From positions 1-27,800 of the forward strand of contig DATGEO010000173.1 in assembly GCA_035310015.1 (NCBI GenBank): DNA of 27,800 bases, in the 5' to 3' direction. A program made the position numbers and the translations under genes. The DNA comes from DATGEO01 sp035310015 (GTDB lineage: Bacteria; Chloroflexota; Dormibacteria; Dormibacterales; Dormibacteraceae). A model generated the notes under the pieces. The model ran no database searches and was not told the origin of the DNA. It worked only from the letters and a program-made list of their open reading frames with translations. Within the stretch, counting starts at the first letter, position 1, and each line of letters opens with the position of its first letter. Shown here one piece after another: positions 16,643 to 22,916 of the stretch.

Positions 16643-16664
16643 GTTCAGTAATCTTCACAGTCCA

Positions 16665-17927
16665 GTGCCCCGAACCGAACCGATCAAGGCCGTGCGCGGC
16701 GTTCGCGACATCCTTCCCGATGAACGGGGCATCTGGCGCGTCGCCGAAAAGGCCGCGGTGCGGGTCGCGCAGCGCTACGGCTACCGTCAGATCGAGACGC
16801 CGCTCATCGAGCACGTCGAGCTCATCGAGCGTGGCGTCGGGCAGGACACGGACGCCGGGGGCAAGGAGCTATATCGGTTCAAGGACCGCAAGGGCCGCGA
16901 GCTGGCGCTGCGTCCGGAGGCGACGGCGGGCGTCGTGCGCGCGTACTTCGAGGGTGGGCTCAACCCGCCGCGCCCCCAGCCGGCGCGCCTCTACCTGATC
17001 GGGCCGATGTTCCGCTACGACCGCCCCCAGAAGGGGCGCTACCGCCAGTTCTTCCAGTTCAACGTCGAGGCGATCGGGCTGGCCAGCGCGGCCCTCGACG
17101 TCGAGGTGATCGAGCTCGGACGTGACTGGCTCGTCGAGGTGGGCCTGTCCGACCTGACTCTCGACCTCAACACCATCGGCGACCAGAAATGCAGGCCTGC
17201 ATACCTCGAGCTCCTGCGCCAGTACTACCGCCCGCTGAAGGACAAGCTGCACCCGGACTGCCAGCGCCGCCTCGAGGTCAACCCACTGCGGCTGCTCGAC
17301 TGCAAGGAGCCGCAGTGCCAGCCGTTCAAGAAGGACGCCCCTCGCATGACGGACCACCTCTGCGACGAGTGCAGCGCCGCGTGGACCGAGGTGCGGAAGC
17401 TGCTCGACGAAGCCGGCGTGGAGTACCGATTGAACCCCTACCTGGTCCGCGGCCTGGACTACTACACGCGGACCGTCTTCGAGTTCTATCCGGCCTCGGC
17501 CGGAGGCCAGCAGGACACGCTGGTGGCGGGGGGCCGCTATGACGGGCTCGCCGCCGCGCTCGGGTGGGAGTCGACGCCGGGCGTCGGTTTTGCGGGCGGC
17601 CTGGACCGGGTCACCCAGCTGATGGCGACAGAAGGCGAGGAAGTGATCGCGCAGCCGGCGGCGGACGTCATCGTGCTGCCTGACGGTGAGCTCGATGCCG
17701 AGGCGGCGGAGATCGCACGCCTCGCGCGAGCGGTGCGGTCGGTGACCGTCGACTATTCGCACCGCAGCCTCAGGGCGAAGATGGGCTCGGCCGACAAGCT
17801 CGGCGTCCGCTGGGCGATCCTGTTCGGTCCCGACGAGGCGAAGCGAGGTGTCGTCCGACTGCGTGACATGGTGAGCGGCGAGCAGGTCGAGGTGCCATGG
17901 TCCGAGATGGCCGAAAGGCTGGCGTGA
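16665..17927 (+). CDS. hisS: Histidine-tRNA ligase
   Basis: This class II synthetase charges tRNA-His in the cytoplasm. The GTG at 16665 was chosen because KAVRGVRDILPDE, the usual HisRS N-terminus, follows within nine codons; it gives 420 residues, typical for bacteria. Family features include motif 2 (PMFRYDRPQKGRYRQFFQFNVE), the histidine-specific LVRGLDYYTRTVFEF and AGGRYDGLAAALG, and a C-terminal anticodon-binding domain (about 330-420). An insertion with several cysteines (DCQRR, LDCKEPQCQPF, LCDEC) lies mid-protein, as in many HisRS. The gap upstream is 43 bp and no SD is visible, so a short leader or leaderless transcript is likely. It overlaps aspS by 4 bp (GTGA), giving a hisS-aspS operon. 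Confidence 0.96.
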   Translation: MPRTEPIKAVRGVRDILPDERGIWRVAEKAAVRVAQRYGYRQIETPLIEHVELIERGVGQDTDAGGKELYRFKDRKGRELALRPEATAGVVRAYFEGGLNPPRPQPARLYLIGPMFRYDRPQKGRYRQFFQFNVEAIGLASAALDVEVIELGRDWLVEVGLSDLTLDLNTIGDQKCRPAYLELLRQYYRPLKDKLHPDCQRRLEVNPLRLLDCKEPQCQPFKKDAPRMTDHLCDECSAAWTEVRKLLDEAGVEYRLNPYLVRGLDYYTRTVFEFYPASAGGQQDTLVAGGRYDGLAAALGWESTPGVGFAGGLDRVTQLMATEGEEVIAQPAADVIVLPDGELDAEAAEIARLARAVRSVTVDYSHRSLRAKMGSADKLGVRWAILFGPDEAKRGVVRLRDMVSGEQVEVPWSEMAERLA

Positions 17928-19681
17928 GCGGCTTCACCGCGCCGCACTGCGGCTCGCTGCGCGCCGCCGACGCTGGCCGTGAGGTCGAGCTCTACGGCTG
18001 GGTCGCGCGCCGTCGCGACATGGGCGGCCTGATCTTCATCGACCTGCGCGACCGCTGGGGCAAGGTGCAGGTGGTCTTCAATCCCGCGGCGGCGCCCGCC
18101 GTGCACCGGGCCGCGTCGGAGCTGCGCTCGGAGTACGTCGTCCGCGTAAGGGGAACGATCAACAAGCGCCCCGCCGGTTCGGAGAACCCCAAGCTCGCGA
18201 CCGGCGAGGTCGAGGTCGCGGCGTCCGAGCTCGAGGTCATAACGGCCGCGAAGACACCTCCGTTCCAGGTCGAGGACGATGCGGCGCTGGCCGACGAGGC
18301 GACGCGCCTCAAGTACCGCTATCTCGACCTGCGGCGGCCGCGCATGCAGCACATCCTCCAGGTGCGCCACCGCGTGAACAAGATCATCCACGCGTACATG
18401 GACGAGCACGAGTTCGTGGAGGTCGAGACGCCGCTGCTGGTCAAGGGCACACCGGAAGGCGCGCGCGACTTCATCGTCCCGTCGCGGCTTCATGCAGGTG
18501 AGTTCTTCGCGCTTCCCCAATCGCCGCAGCAGCTGAAGCAGCTGCTGATGGTCAGCGGCCTCGGGCGCTACTACCAGATCGCGCGCTGCCTGCGGGACGA
18601 AGACCTTCGCGCCGATCGCGCGCTCGAGTTCACGCAGCTCGACCTCGAGATGTCCTTCTGCGACGAGGAGGACGTCTTCACGCTCATCGAAGGACTGTGG
18701 GCGCGGATCTGGAAGGAGATCCTCGACGTCGACATCGTCACCCCCTTCCCACGGCTCGACATGAAGGACGCCCTCCTGCGCTACGGCTCGGACAAGCCCG
18801 ACCTTCGCTACGAGCTCGAGATCGCCGACCTCGGTGACGTCCTCGCCGGCACGCGGGCCAACATCTTCAAGTCGGCACTGGCCGAAGGCGGAGTCGTGCG
18901 CGGTCTCGCGGTTCCCGGCGGCAAGGACATGCACCGCCGCGAGCTCGATGACCTGGCGACGATCGCCAAGGGCGCCGGCGCCAAGGGACTCGCGTGGGTG
19001 CCGGGCCCCCTCGACAAGTTCCTGACCGAAGTCGAGATCGCGGGCATCAAGGAGAGGACCGGCGCCGGGCCCGACGACATCGTGCTCATCGCCGCCGACA
19101 AGCGGCGCCGCGCGGAAAAGGTGATGGGCCTGATCCGTTCCAACGTCGCCCGCTCCCGCAAGCTCGTGCGCGAGGGCGAGTGGAAGTTCCTGTGGGTCCA
19201 CCCGATGTATCTCTTCGAGGAGGACGACGAGGGTCACCTCACGTACGGTCATCACCCCTTCACCAGGCCGATGGAGGAGGACCTCGCCTTCATCGACCAG
19301 AGGCCTTACGACGTGCGCGCGCACGCGTACGACATCGTGTGCAACGGCTACGAGCTCGGGGGCGGCAGCATCAGGATTCACGATCGGGCGCTGCAGGAGC
19401 GCGTGTTCGAGATCCTCGGGCACTCGCGCGAGTCGATTCGCGAGCGCTTCGGTCACCTGCTCGACGCATTCGAGTACGGTGTGCCGCCGCACGGCGGTAT
19501 AGCCCCCGGCATCGACCGCATCGTGATGATGCTCGCGGGCACGGAGAACATCCGCGACGTGATCGCCTTCCCGAAGACGCAGAGTCACCAGGACCTGATG
19601 CTGGGAGCCCCCAGCCCGGTCGACCAGCAGCAGCTCCGGGAGGTCCACATCCAGGTGTTGCCCGAAGAGAAACCCTCGTAG
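17924..19681 (+). CDS. aspS: Aspartate-tRNA ligase
   Basis: The 585-residue protein starts with GTG at 17924, overlapping the hisS stop as GTGA; AAGG lies five bases upstream. It has the bacterial AspRS order: OB-fold anticodon domain (about 1-110, GWVARRRDMGGLIFIDLRD), class II core with RLKYRYLDLRRP, TPEGARDFIVPSR, motif 2 RCLRDEDLRADRALEFTQLD, the GAD insertion (about 280-410), and C-terminal GGIAPGIDRIVMMLAGTENIRD. It attaches aspartate to tRNA-Asp. Residue 33 is Met at a site I recall as Leu in tRNA-Asp-specific and His in non-discriminating enzymes, so dual tRNA-Asp/Asn use cannot be decided here. An ATG at 17897 is an alternative but less likely start. A possible ncRNA follows. Confidence 0.96.
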   Translation: MSGFTAPHCGSLRAADAGREVELYGWVARRRDMGGLIFIDLRDRWGKVQVVFNPAAAPAVHRAASELRSEYVVRVRGTINKRPAGSENPKLATGEVEVAASELEVITAAKTPPFQVEDDAALADEATRLKYRYLDLRRPRMQHILQVRHRVNKIIHAYMDEHEFVEVETPLLVKGTPEGARDFIVPSRLHAGEFFALPQSPQQLKQLLMVSGLGRYYQIARCLRDEDLRADRALEFTQLDLEMSFCDEEDVFTLIEGLWARIWKEILDVDIVTPFPRLDMKDALLRYGSDKPDLRYELEIADLGDVLAGTRANIFKSALAEGGVVRGLAVPGGKDMHRRELDDLATIAKGAGAKGLAWVPGPLDKFLTEVEIAGIKERTGAGPDDIVLIAADKRRRAEKVMGLIRSNVARSRKLVREGEWKFLWVHPMYLFEEDDEGHLTYGHHPFTRPMEEDLAFIDQRPYDVRAHAYDIVCNGYELGGGSIRIHDRALQERVFEILGHSRESIRERFGHLLDAFEYGVPPHGGIAPGIDRIVMMLAGTENIRDVIAFPKTQSHQDLMLGAPSPVDQQQLREVHIQVLPEEKPS

Positions 19682-19684
19682 CAT
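19658..19684 (+). promoter_or_regulatory. Candidate promoter of the structured RNA after aspS
   Basis: TTGCCC (19658-19663) and TAGCAT (19679-19684) resemble -35 and -10 boxes with a short 15-bp spacer. A start near 19690-19691 would coincide with the first base of the GCTCCC strand of the closing helix downstream. The match is weak alone but its position is suggestive. Confidence 0.35.
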
Positions 19685-19690
19685 TGGCTG

Positions 19691-19861
19691 GCTCCCGAAG
19701 GGCTGCGGGTGACGTGCGCGTTGCCCAACAGACAGTCAAAAGGGACCTCGGAGTCCGGACGGCGGACCAAATGCCCGCTCTGAGACGGGACTTGGAAAGC
19801 CCAGGCAGGGGACCCACCTGAGAATGCTCAGGACAACCCACCCCCGTGACCCGGAGGGAGC
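19691..19861 (+). ncRNA. Candidate structured RNA: 6S-like RNA or SD-sequestering 5' leader
   Basis: About 170 nt can be folded by eye into one rod. GCTCCC (19691-19696) pairs with GGGAGC (19856-19861), continuing with GGG/CCC and TGCGGG/CCCGTG. A large open region follows whose 3' side carries the perfect hairpin CCTGAG-AATG-CTCAGG (19817-19832). The upper arm pairs GTCC/GGAC, GGC/GCC, CCAA/TTGG and CCCG/CGGG. A closing stem, a bubble with a 3'-side hairpin and an irregular upper arm are features of 6S RNA, and in Bacillus subtilis a 6S gene lies next to aspS. Against this, the GGAGGGAG used by the next gene lies in the last helix, so it could instead be a translation-control leader. Neither is proven. 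Confidence 0.4.
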
Positions 19862-19867
19862 ACCCCT

Positions 19868-20179
19868 TTGGCGCTGATCAAGCTCATCCCGCCCGGCGTC
19901 GTGCCGGCGGTGCTGTTCGTCCTGATCCTGTCCGCGCTCTTCTACGCCCTGCTGCCCTACCGCAAGCGGGCGTACGTTCCCATCCTGGTCGTGACCGCGC
20001 TCGGCTACGCCCTCGGCCAGGGCTGGGACTACGTCGGGCTGCCGGCGCTGCGGCTCGGCCAGGCCAACGTGCTGCCCGCTTTCGTCTTCGCGCTCGCCTT
20101 TCAGCCCCTGGCCCGCTTCGTGCCCCGGCCCCGGAACGAGCCCCAAGAGCCGGAAGGGTCGCAGTCCCGAACTTCGTGA
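19868..20179 (+). CDS. Small three-helix membrane protein, unknown function
   Basis: The 103-residue protein starts with TTG at 19868, set by GGGAG seven bases upstream; no ATG or GTG fits. Hydrophobic segments at about 8-29, 37-54 and 69-86 predict a small integral membrane protein with a basic, proline-rich cytoplasmic tail (RFVPRPRNEPQEPEG). Its SD lies in the 3' strand of the terminal helix of the preceding structured RNA, so translation may depend on RNA folding. I do not recognise a family. It sits between aspS and the ytxG/ytxH-like stress module but is separated from the latter by 69 bp with its own -10-like box. Confidence 0.65.
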   Translation: MALIKLIPPGVVPAVLFVLILSALFYALLPYRKRAYVPILVVTALGYALGQGWDYVGLPALRLGQANVLPAFVFALAFQPLARFVPRPRNEPQEPEGSQSRTS

Positions 20180-20201
20180 GGTCGAGCCGGGCGCCTGAAC
20201 A

Positions 20202-20207
20202 TATGAT
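20202..20207 (+). promoter_or_regulatory. Candidate -10 box for the ytxG-like gene
   Basis: TATGAT in an otherwise GC-rich 69-bp gap differs from TATAAT at one position. Transcription would begin near 20214, some 35 nt before the GTG start, and AAGGGGG lies about 10 nt before that start. No convincing -35 is visible, which could mean an alternative sigma factor or an activated promoter. Confidence 0.35.
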
Positions 20208-20248
20208 TTCGATTGGTTTGCAGGATCTCGTAAGGGGGTATTGACGCA

Positions 20249-20563
20249 GTGGAGTTCATGTGGATCGCGTTCGGCGCGAGCGCGCTGATCGTGGCGCTCG
20301 GCCTCTTCGTGGTCCTGCTGCGACTCCGGGGAACACTTGGCGCCATGCAAGAGCTGATTGACACGACCAGCGACGAGATGAAGGAAACCCTGCCCGAGGT
20401 GCGGCAGACGATCGGCAACGTCAACGACATCACGGCCGGAGTCAACGTCGGTCTGCGGACAACGGGCAAAGGCTTCTCGGCGGCCGGCCGCGCCGTGAGC
20501 GCAGCGGCTCACGGGGCCAAGGTCGCCAGCCAGAGCCTGGTCCGTTCATTCCTTGGAGGTTAG
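20249..20563 (+). CDS. DUF948 (YtxG-like) membrane protein
   Basis: The 104-residue protein starts with GTG. A single N-terminal helix (about 4-25) is followed by a charged amphipathic region (RLRGTLGAMQELIDTTSDEMKETLPEVRQTIGNVNDITAGV) that matches the DUF948 pattern, then an alanine-rich helix. These proteins are membrane-anchored with a long helical tail; their biochemical role is unknown. In Bacillus, ytxG and ytxH lie together in a stress-induced operon, and here a YtxH-like gene starts 4 bp downstream, with an RsbW-like and a sigma gene after that. That context supports an envelope or general stress link. Confidence 0.78.
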   Translation: MEFMWIAFGASALIVALGLFVVLLRLRGTLGAMQELIDTTSDEMKETLPEVRQTIGNVNDITAGVNVGLRTTGKGFSAAGRAVSAAAHGAKVASQSLVRSFLGG

Positions 20564-20567
20564 GAGC

Positions 20568-20897
20568 ATGGGCGACGAAAGGAACGGCGGCGGCGGCGGT
20601 TTCGGTTGGTTCCTCGTCGGCGGCATCCTCGGCCTTATCGCCGGCGCGTACATCGCGTCGGGTCCCGGCCGCGGCCAGGTCGACAGCATCCGCAGCAAGA
20701 CGATCGAGCTCGGCGCCAGCGAGCCCGTGCAGCGCGCCAAGGAAGCCGCGCAGCGAGCGCGCACCATGGTGACCGACCCCGACCACCCGGTCGGCAAGGC
20801 GATCCAGGACGGAGTCGCGGCCGCCAAGCGGCGCCGCGAGGAGCTCGAGTCGGCCGCGGCGCGCAAGATGCAGCAGGCGACCAACGGCGGCGAGTAG
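20568..20897 (+). CDS. YtxH-like membrane protein
   Basis: The 109-residue protein starts with ATG at 20568, chosen because GGAGG lies eight bases upstream; an in-frame start 15 bases earlier lacks that support. A glycine-rich N-terminus leads to a glycine-zipper membrane helix (FGWFLVGGILGLIAGAYIASGPGRG, about 12-36), then a long charged helix (EPVQRAKEAAQRARTM, AAAKRRREELESAAARKMQQ). This is the YtxH layout: one membrane anchor with a cytoplasmic or surface coiled tail. Function is unknown; YtxH homologues are commonly general-stress proteins. It is 4 bp behind the DUF948 gene and 13 bp before the RsbW-like gene, so all are likely one operon. Confidence 0.78.
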   Translation: MGDERNGGGGGFGWFLVGGILGLIAGAYIASGPGRGQVDSIRSKTIELGASEPVQRAKEAAQRARTMVTDPDHPVGKAIQDGVAAAKRRREELESAAARKMQQATNGGE

Positions 20898-20910
20898 GAA
20901 TAGATAGAAC

Positions 20911-21366
20911 GTGGCCAAGCGCAACCTCGCCGAGCTGAAGATCCCCGCCTCGCCGGCTTTCATCCCGGTGGCAAAGCGGGTGGCGACGACGCTCGGCAGC
21001 CAGCTTGGCCTCAGCCTGGTGGACCTCGACGAGCTCACGATCGCGCTGACCCAGGCCTGCGACAGCGCGATCGCGGCCGCCGGGGAGACGGAGGCGGGCG
21101 GCGGTGGCGGCGATCAGCTCAAGCTCACGTACTTCGCCACCAACCGCGCGCTGGTGGTCGACGTCGACCTGCTGCCCGCGGAGCACGCCCACGACCACGC
21201 TCACGCCCACGCGCACCCTCGGAGCCCGGCCGACGTCGAGGCCAGCGCCGAGCTGCAGCGGCTCGCTTACGAGATGATCCGCTGCTTCGTCGACGACTTC
21301 CGGCCGGAGGTCGAGCCGCGAACCGGCCAGGTTCGGTTCCGGATGGTCAAATACCTCGCCGGCTGA
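20911..21366 (+). CDS. Degenerate RsbW-like (GHKL-fold) protein with histidine-rich loop
   Basis: The 151-residue protein starts with GTG. Residues 8-56 (LKIPASPAFIPVAKRVATTLGSQLG, DELTIALTQACDSAI) match the start of RsbW/SpoIIAB anti-sigma kinases. The catalytic parts are eroded: the N-box Asn is Ser52, the DxGxG segment is missing, and in its place lies a loop (88-108) with six alternating histidines, HAHDHAHAHAH. The glycine-rich lid is replaced by ELQRLAYEMIRCFVDDF. ATP binding is therefore doubtful, while the loop could bind Zn, Ni or Cu. The SigB/F-type sigma gene starts 36 bp downstream, so it is best read as a sigma partner or anti-sigma factor working by binding rather than phosphorylation. 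Confidence 0.75.
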   Translation: MAKRNLAELKIPASPAFIPVAKRVATTLGSQLGLSLVDLDELTIALTQACDSAIAAAGETEAGGGGGDQLKLTYFATNRALVVDVDLLPAEHAHDHAHAHAHPRSPADVEASAELQRLAYEMIRCFVDDFRPEVEPRTGQVRFRMVKYLAG

Positions 21367-21402
21367 CGCCTTCTCCGCTGTTCGTCCCAAACTGAAGCGG
21401 TA

Positions 21403-22194
21403 GTGAGCTCGGCTTCCGCCTCTTCGCGGCCAAGCCGCGAAGAGCTTCGTGCGCTTCACCGGCGCTACCGGGACAGCAAGGACCCGGCCGAGCGCGACCG
21501 CATCCGCGAGCAGCTGGTCGCCGCGTACCACGACTTCGTCTACTTCCTCGCGCGCAAGTTCCAGAACCGCGGCGAGCCGCTCGACGACATCGTGCAGGTC
21601 GGCTATCTCGGGCTGATCAAAGCCATCGAGCGCTTCGACCCCGACCTCGGCTACGAGTTCACGACCTTCGCGACCCTTACGGTCGCGGGCGAGATCAAGC
21701 GCCACTTCCGTGACAAGGGCACCGCGATTCGCTTTCCCCGCCGGTTGCAGGAGCTCCACCAGTCCGCCGTGCGCGTCAACGAGCAGATGAAGAACGAGCT
21801 GGGCCGCGAGCCGACGGTCGCCGAGCTGGCGGAGCGTTTGGGGGTGGCGCCCGAAGACGTGACGGAAGCGATGGAAATGGGCCCGGCGCAGACGCCGCTC
21901 TCGCTTGACCAGACGCTCGGCTCGGCGGATGGTGAGGCAGGCCGCGAGCTGGCGGAGCAGATTGGCGGCGACGACCCCGAGCTCGACCGGGTCGAGATGC
22001 GCGACATCCTGAACCGGGCCATGGAGCACCTGACGCCGCGTGAGCGCGCGATCATGGCGATGCGCTTCTACGAGCAGATGTCGCAGTCGGAGATCGCCCG
22101 CCGGCTCGGCATCAGCCAGATGCACGTGTCGCGCCTGCAGCGGGCCGCGCTCGAGCAGCTGCGCAAGTACGTGCCGCAGGAATCGGCGAGCTGA
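21403..22194 (+). CDS. RNA polymerase sigma factor, SigB/SigF family
   Basis: The 263-residue protein starts with GTG. Region 2 (about 38-108) has DDIVQVGYLGLIKAIERFDPDLGYEFTTFATLTVAGEIKRHFRD, region 3 (about 112-190) has RFPRRLQELHQS and the helix-turn-helix-like GREPTVAELAERLGVAPEDV, and region 4 (about 205-256) has LTPRERAIMAMRFYEQMSQSEIARRLGISQMHVSRLQRAALEQLR. This is the complete three-region SigB/SigF/SigG subfamily form that directs polymerase to stress or developmental promoters. It follows the RsbW-like gene, the usual anti-sigma/sigma order. No RsbV-type anti-anti-sigma gene is present in the window. Confidence 0.93.
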   Translation: MSSASASSRPSREELRALHRRYRDSKDPAERDRIREQLVAAYHDFVYFLARKFQNRGEPLDDIVQVGYLGLIKAIERFDPDLGYEFTTFATLTVAGEIKRHFRDKGTAIRFPRRLQELHQSAVRVNEQMKNELGREPTVAELAERLGVAPEDVTEAMEMGPAQTPLSLDQTLGSADGEAGRELAEQIGGDDPELDRVEMRDILNRAMEHLTPRERAIMAMRFYEQMSQSEIARRLGISQMHVSRLQRAALEQLRKYVPQESAS

Positions 22195-22204
22195 CGCGCA
22201 CGCG

Positions 22205-22804
22205 ATGCCGCTGATCGAAGACGAGATGCCGGCGGACCCGCTGGCGCTCTTCGACCGCTGGTTTCAGGACGCTGTCACGGCGGGTGCGCCACAGCCCGAG
22301 GCCGTCGCGCTCGCCACGGCCGGCGCGGGCGGCGAGCCGTCGGGGCGGATGGTGCTCTTCAAGGGTCTGGAGGCCGGCTCGTTCCTCTTCTACTCCAACT
22401 ACGAGAGCCGCAAGGGTCACGACCTGGCCGCGAATCCGCGAGCCGCGCTCGTGTTCTACTGGCCGGTCACGCGGCACCAGGTGCGCGTGTCGGGAACGGT
22501 GCGTCGCCTCAGCCGCGGGGCGTCGGCGGATTACTTTCACAGCCGGCCGCGCGGCGCGCAGCTGTCGGCGCTCGCATCGCGGCAGAGCCGCGTCGTGCGT
22601 TCGCGCGAGGTGCTCGAGCGCGAGGTCCTGAAGCTCGCGGCCGATCACCCGGCCGAGGTGCCGCTGCCGCGCGACTGGGGCGGCTACGCGCTGCGCCCGC
22701 GGTGGATCGAGTTCTGGGAGAACCGCGACGACCGGCTGCACGATCGCATCCGCTACGTCCGGCGCTCCGGCGGCGCCTGGCGGATGGAGAGGCTGGCACC
22801 CTAA
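22205..22804 (+). CDS. pdxH: Pyridoxamine/pyridoxine 5'-phosphate oxidase
   Basis: The 199-residue protein is an FMN enzyme that oxidises pyridoxamine or pyridoxine 5'-phosphate to pyridoxal 5'-phosphate, the last step of vitamin B6 salvage. The ATG at 22205 starts 10 bp after the sigma stop. Family segments are clear: SGRMVLFKGLE (FMN-binding), FYSNYESRKGHDLAANPRAALVFYW, RQVRVSGTVRRL-type strand (HQVRVSGTVRRL), FHSRPRGAQLSALASRQS, and the C-terminal signature WGGYALRPRWIEFWENRDDRLHDRIRYVR. Length is slightly short of the E. coli enzyme (218), mainly at the N-terminus. Its position after sigF-like is probably incidental. Confidence 0.95.
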   Translation: MPLIEDEMPADPLALFDRWFQDAVTAGAPQPEAVALATAGAGGEPSGRMVLFKGLEAGSFLFYSNYESRKGHDLAANPRAALVFYWPVTRHQVRVSGTVRRLSRGASADYFHSRPRGAQLSALASRQSRVVRSREVLEREVLKLAADHPAEVPLPRDWGGYALRPRWIEFWENRDDRLHDRIRYVRRSGGAWRMERLAP

Positions 22805-22817
22805 GGCCCCGACCTCC

Positions 22818-22882
22818 GTCGAGTGCCGGCTCCCGGACCCTGTTCGCAGCGAGTGCGCGGTCGAGAGCCGGCTCTCGGACCC
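22818..22882. promoter_or_regulatory. Tandem palindromic repeats upstream of alaS
   Basis: Two 23-bp copies (22818-22840 and 22860-22882) differ at two positions and are spaced by exactly 42 bp, four helical turns. The core of copy 2, CGAGAGCCGGCTCTCG (22862-22877), is a perfect 16-bp palindrome; copy 1 is imperfect. With the -10-like TACACT at 22897-22902, the second copy would overlap the -35 region. This arrangement suggests operators for a dimeric regulator of the alaS cluster, binding cooperatively on one DNA face. Confidence 0.55.
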
Positions 22883-22896
22883 GACACCTCCTCGCC

Positions 22897-22902
22897 TACA
22901 CT
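22897..22902 (+). promoter_or_regulatory. Candidate -10 box for the alaS operon
   Basis: TACACT lies 14 bp before the alaS ATG. A start of transcription near 22909 would give a leader under 10 nt, consistent with the lack of an SD. No -35 match is seen; the expected place falls inside the second palindromic repeat. Confidence 0.35.
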
Positions 22903-22916
22903 AGTTCGGCCCCGTC

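Noticed and set aside
16536..16664. Upstream ATG start for hisS
   Set aside because: It would add 43 atypical residues and run through the start of the divergent membrane-protein gene; HisRS proteins begin close to KAVRGVRD.
19691..19861. SRP RNA, RNase P RNA or tmRNA for the structured region after aspS
   Set aside because: The conserved SRP GGAAGCAG-type loop, RNase P core blocks and a tmRNA tRNA-like end are all absent, and the length is too short for the latter two.
20203..20244. A 13-codon ORF (MISIGLQDLVRGY) before the DUF948 gene
   Set aside because: Its ATG overlaps the candidate -10 box, so it would lie upstream of the transcript start, and it has no SD.
22040..22204. Upstream start for pdxH inside the sigma gene
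   Set aside because: Residues before the ATG at 22205 are an out-of-frame reading of sigma region 4, with no PdxH similarity.
22805..22916. T-box riboswitch upstream of alaS
   Set aside because: The gap is only 112 bp, the T-box antiterminator core sequence is not visible, and the likely transcript start leaves a leader under 10 nt.
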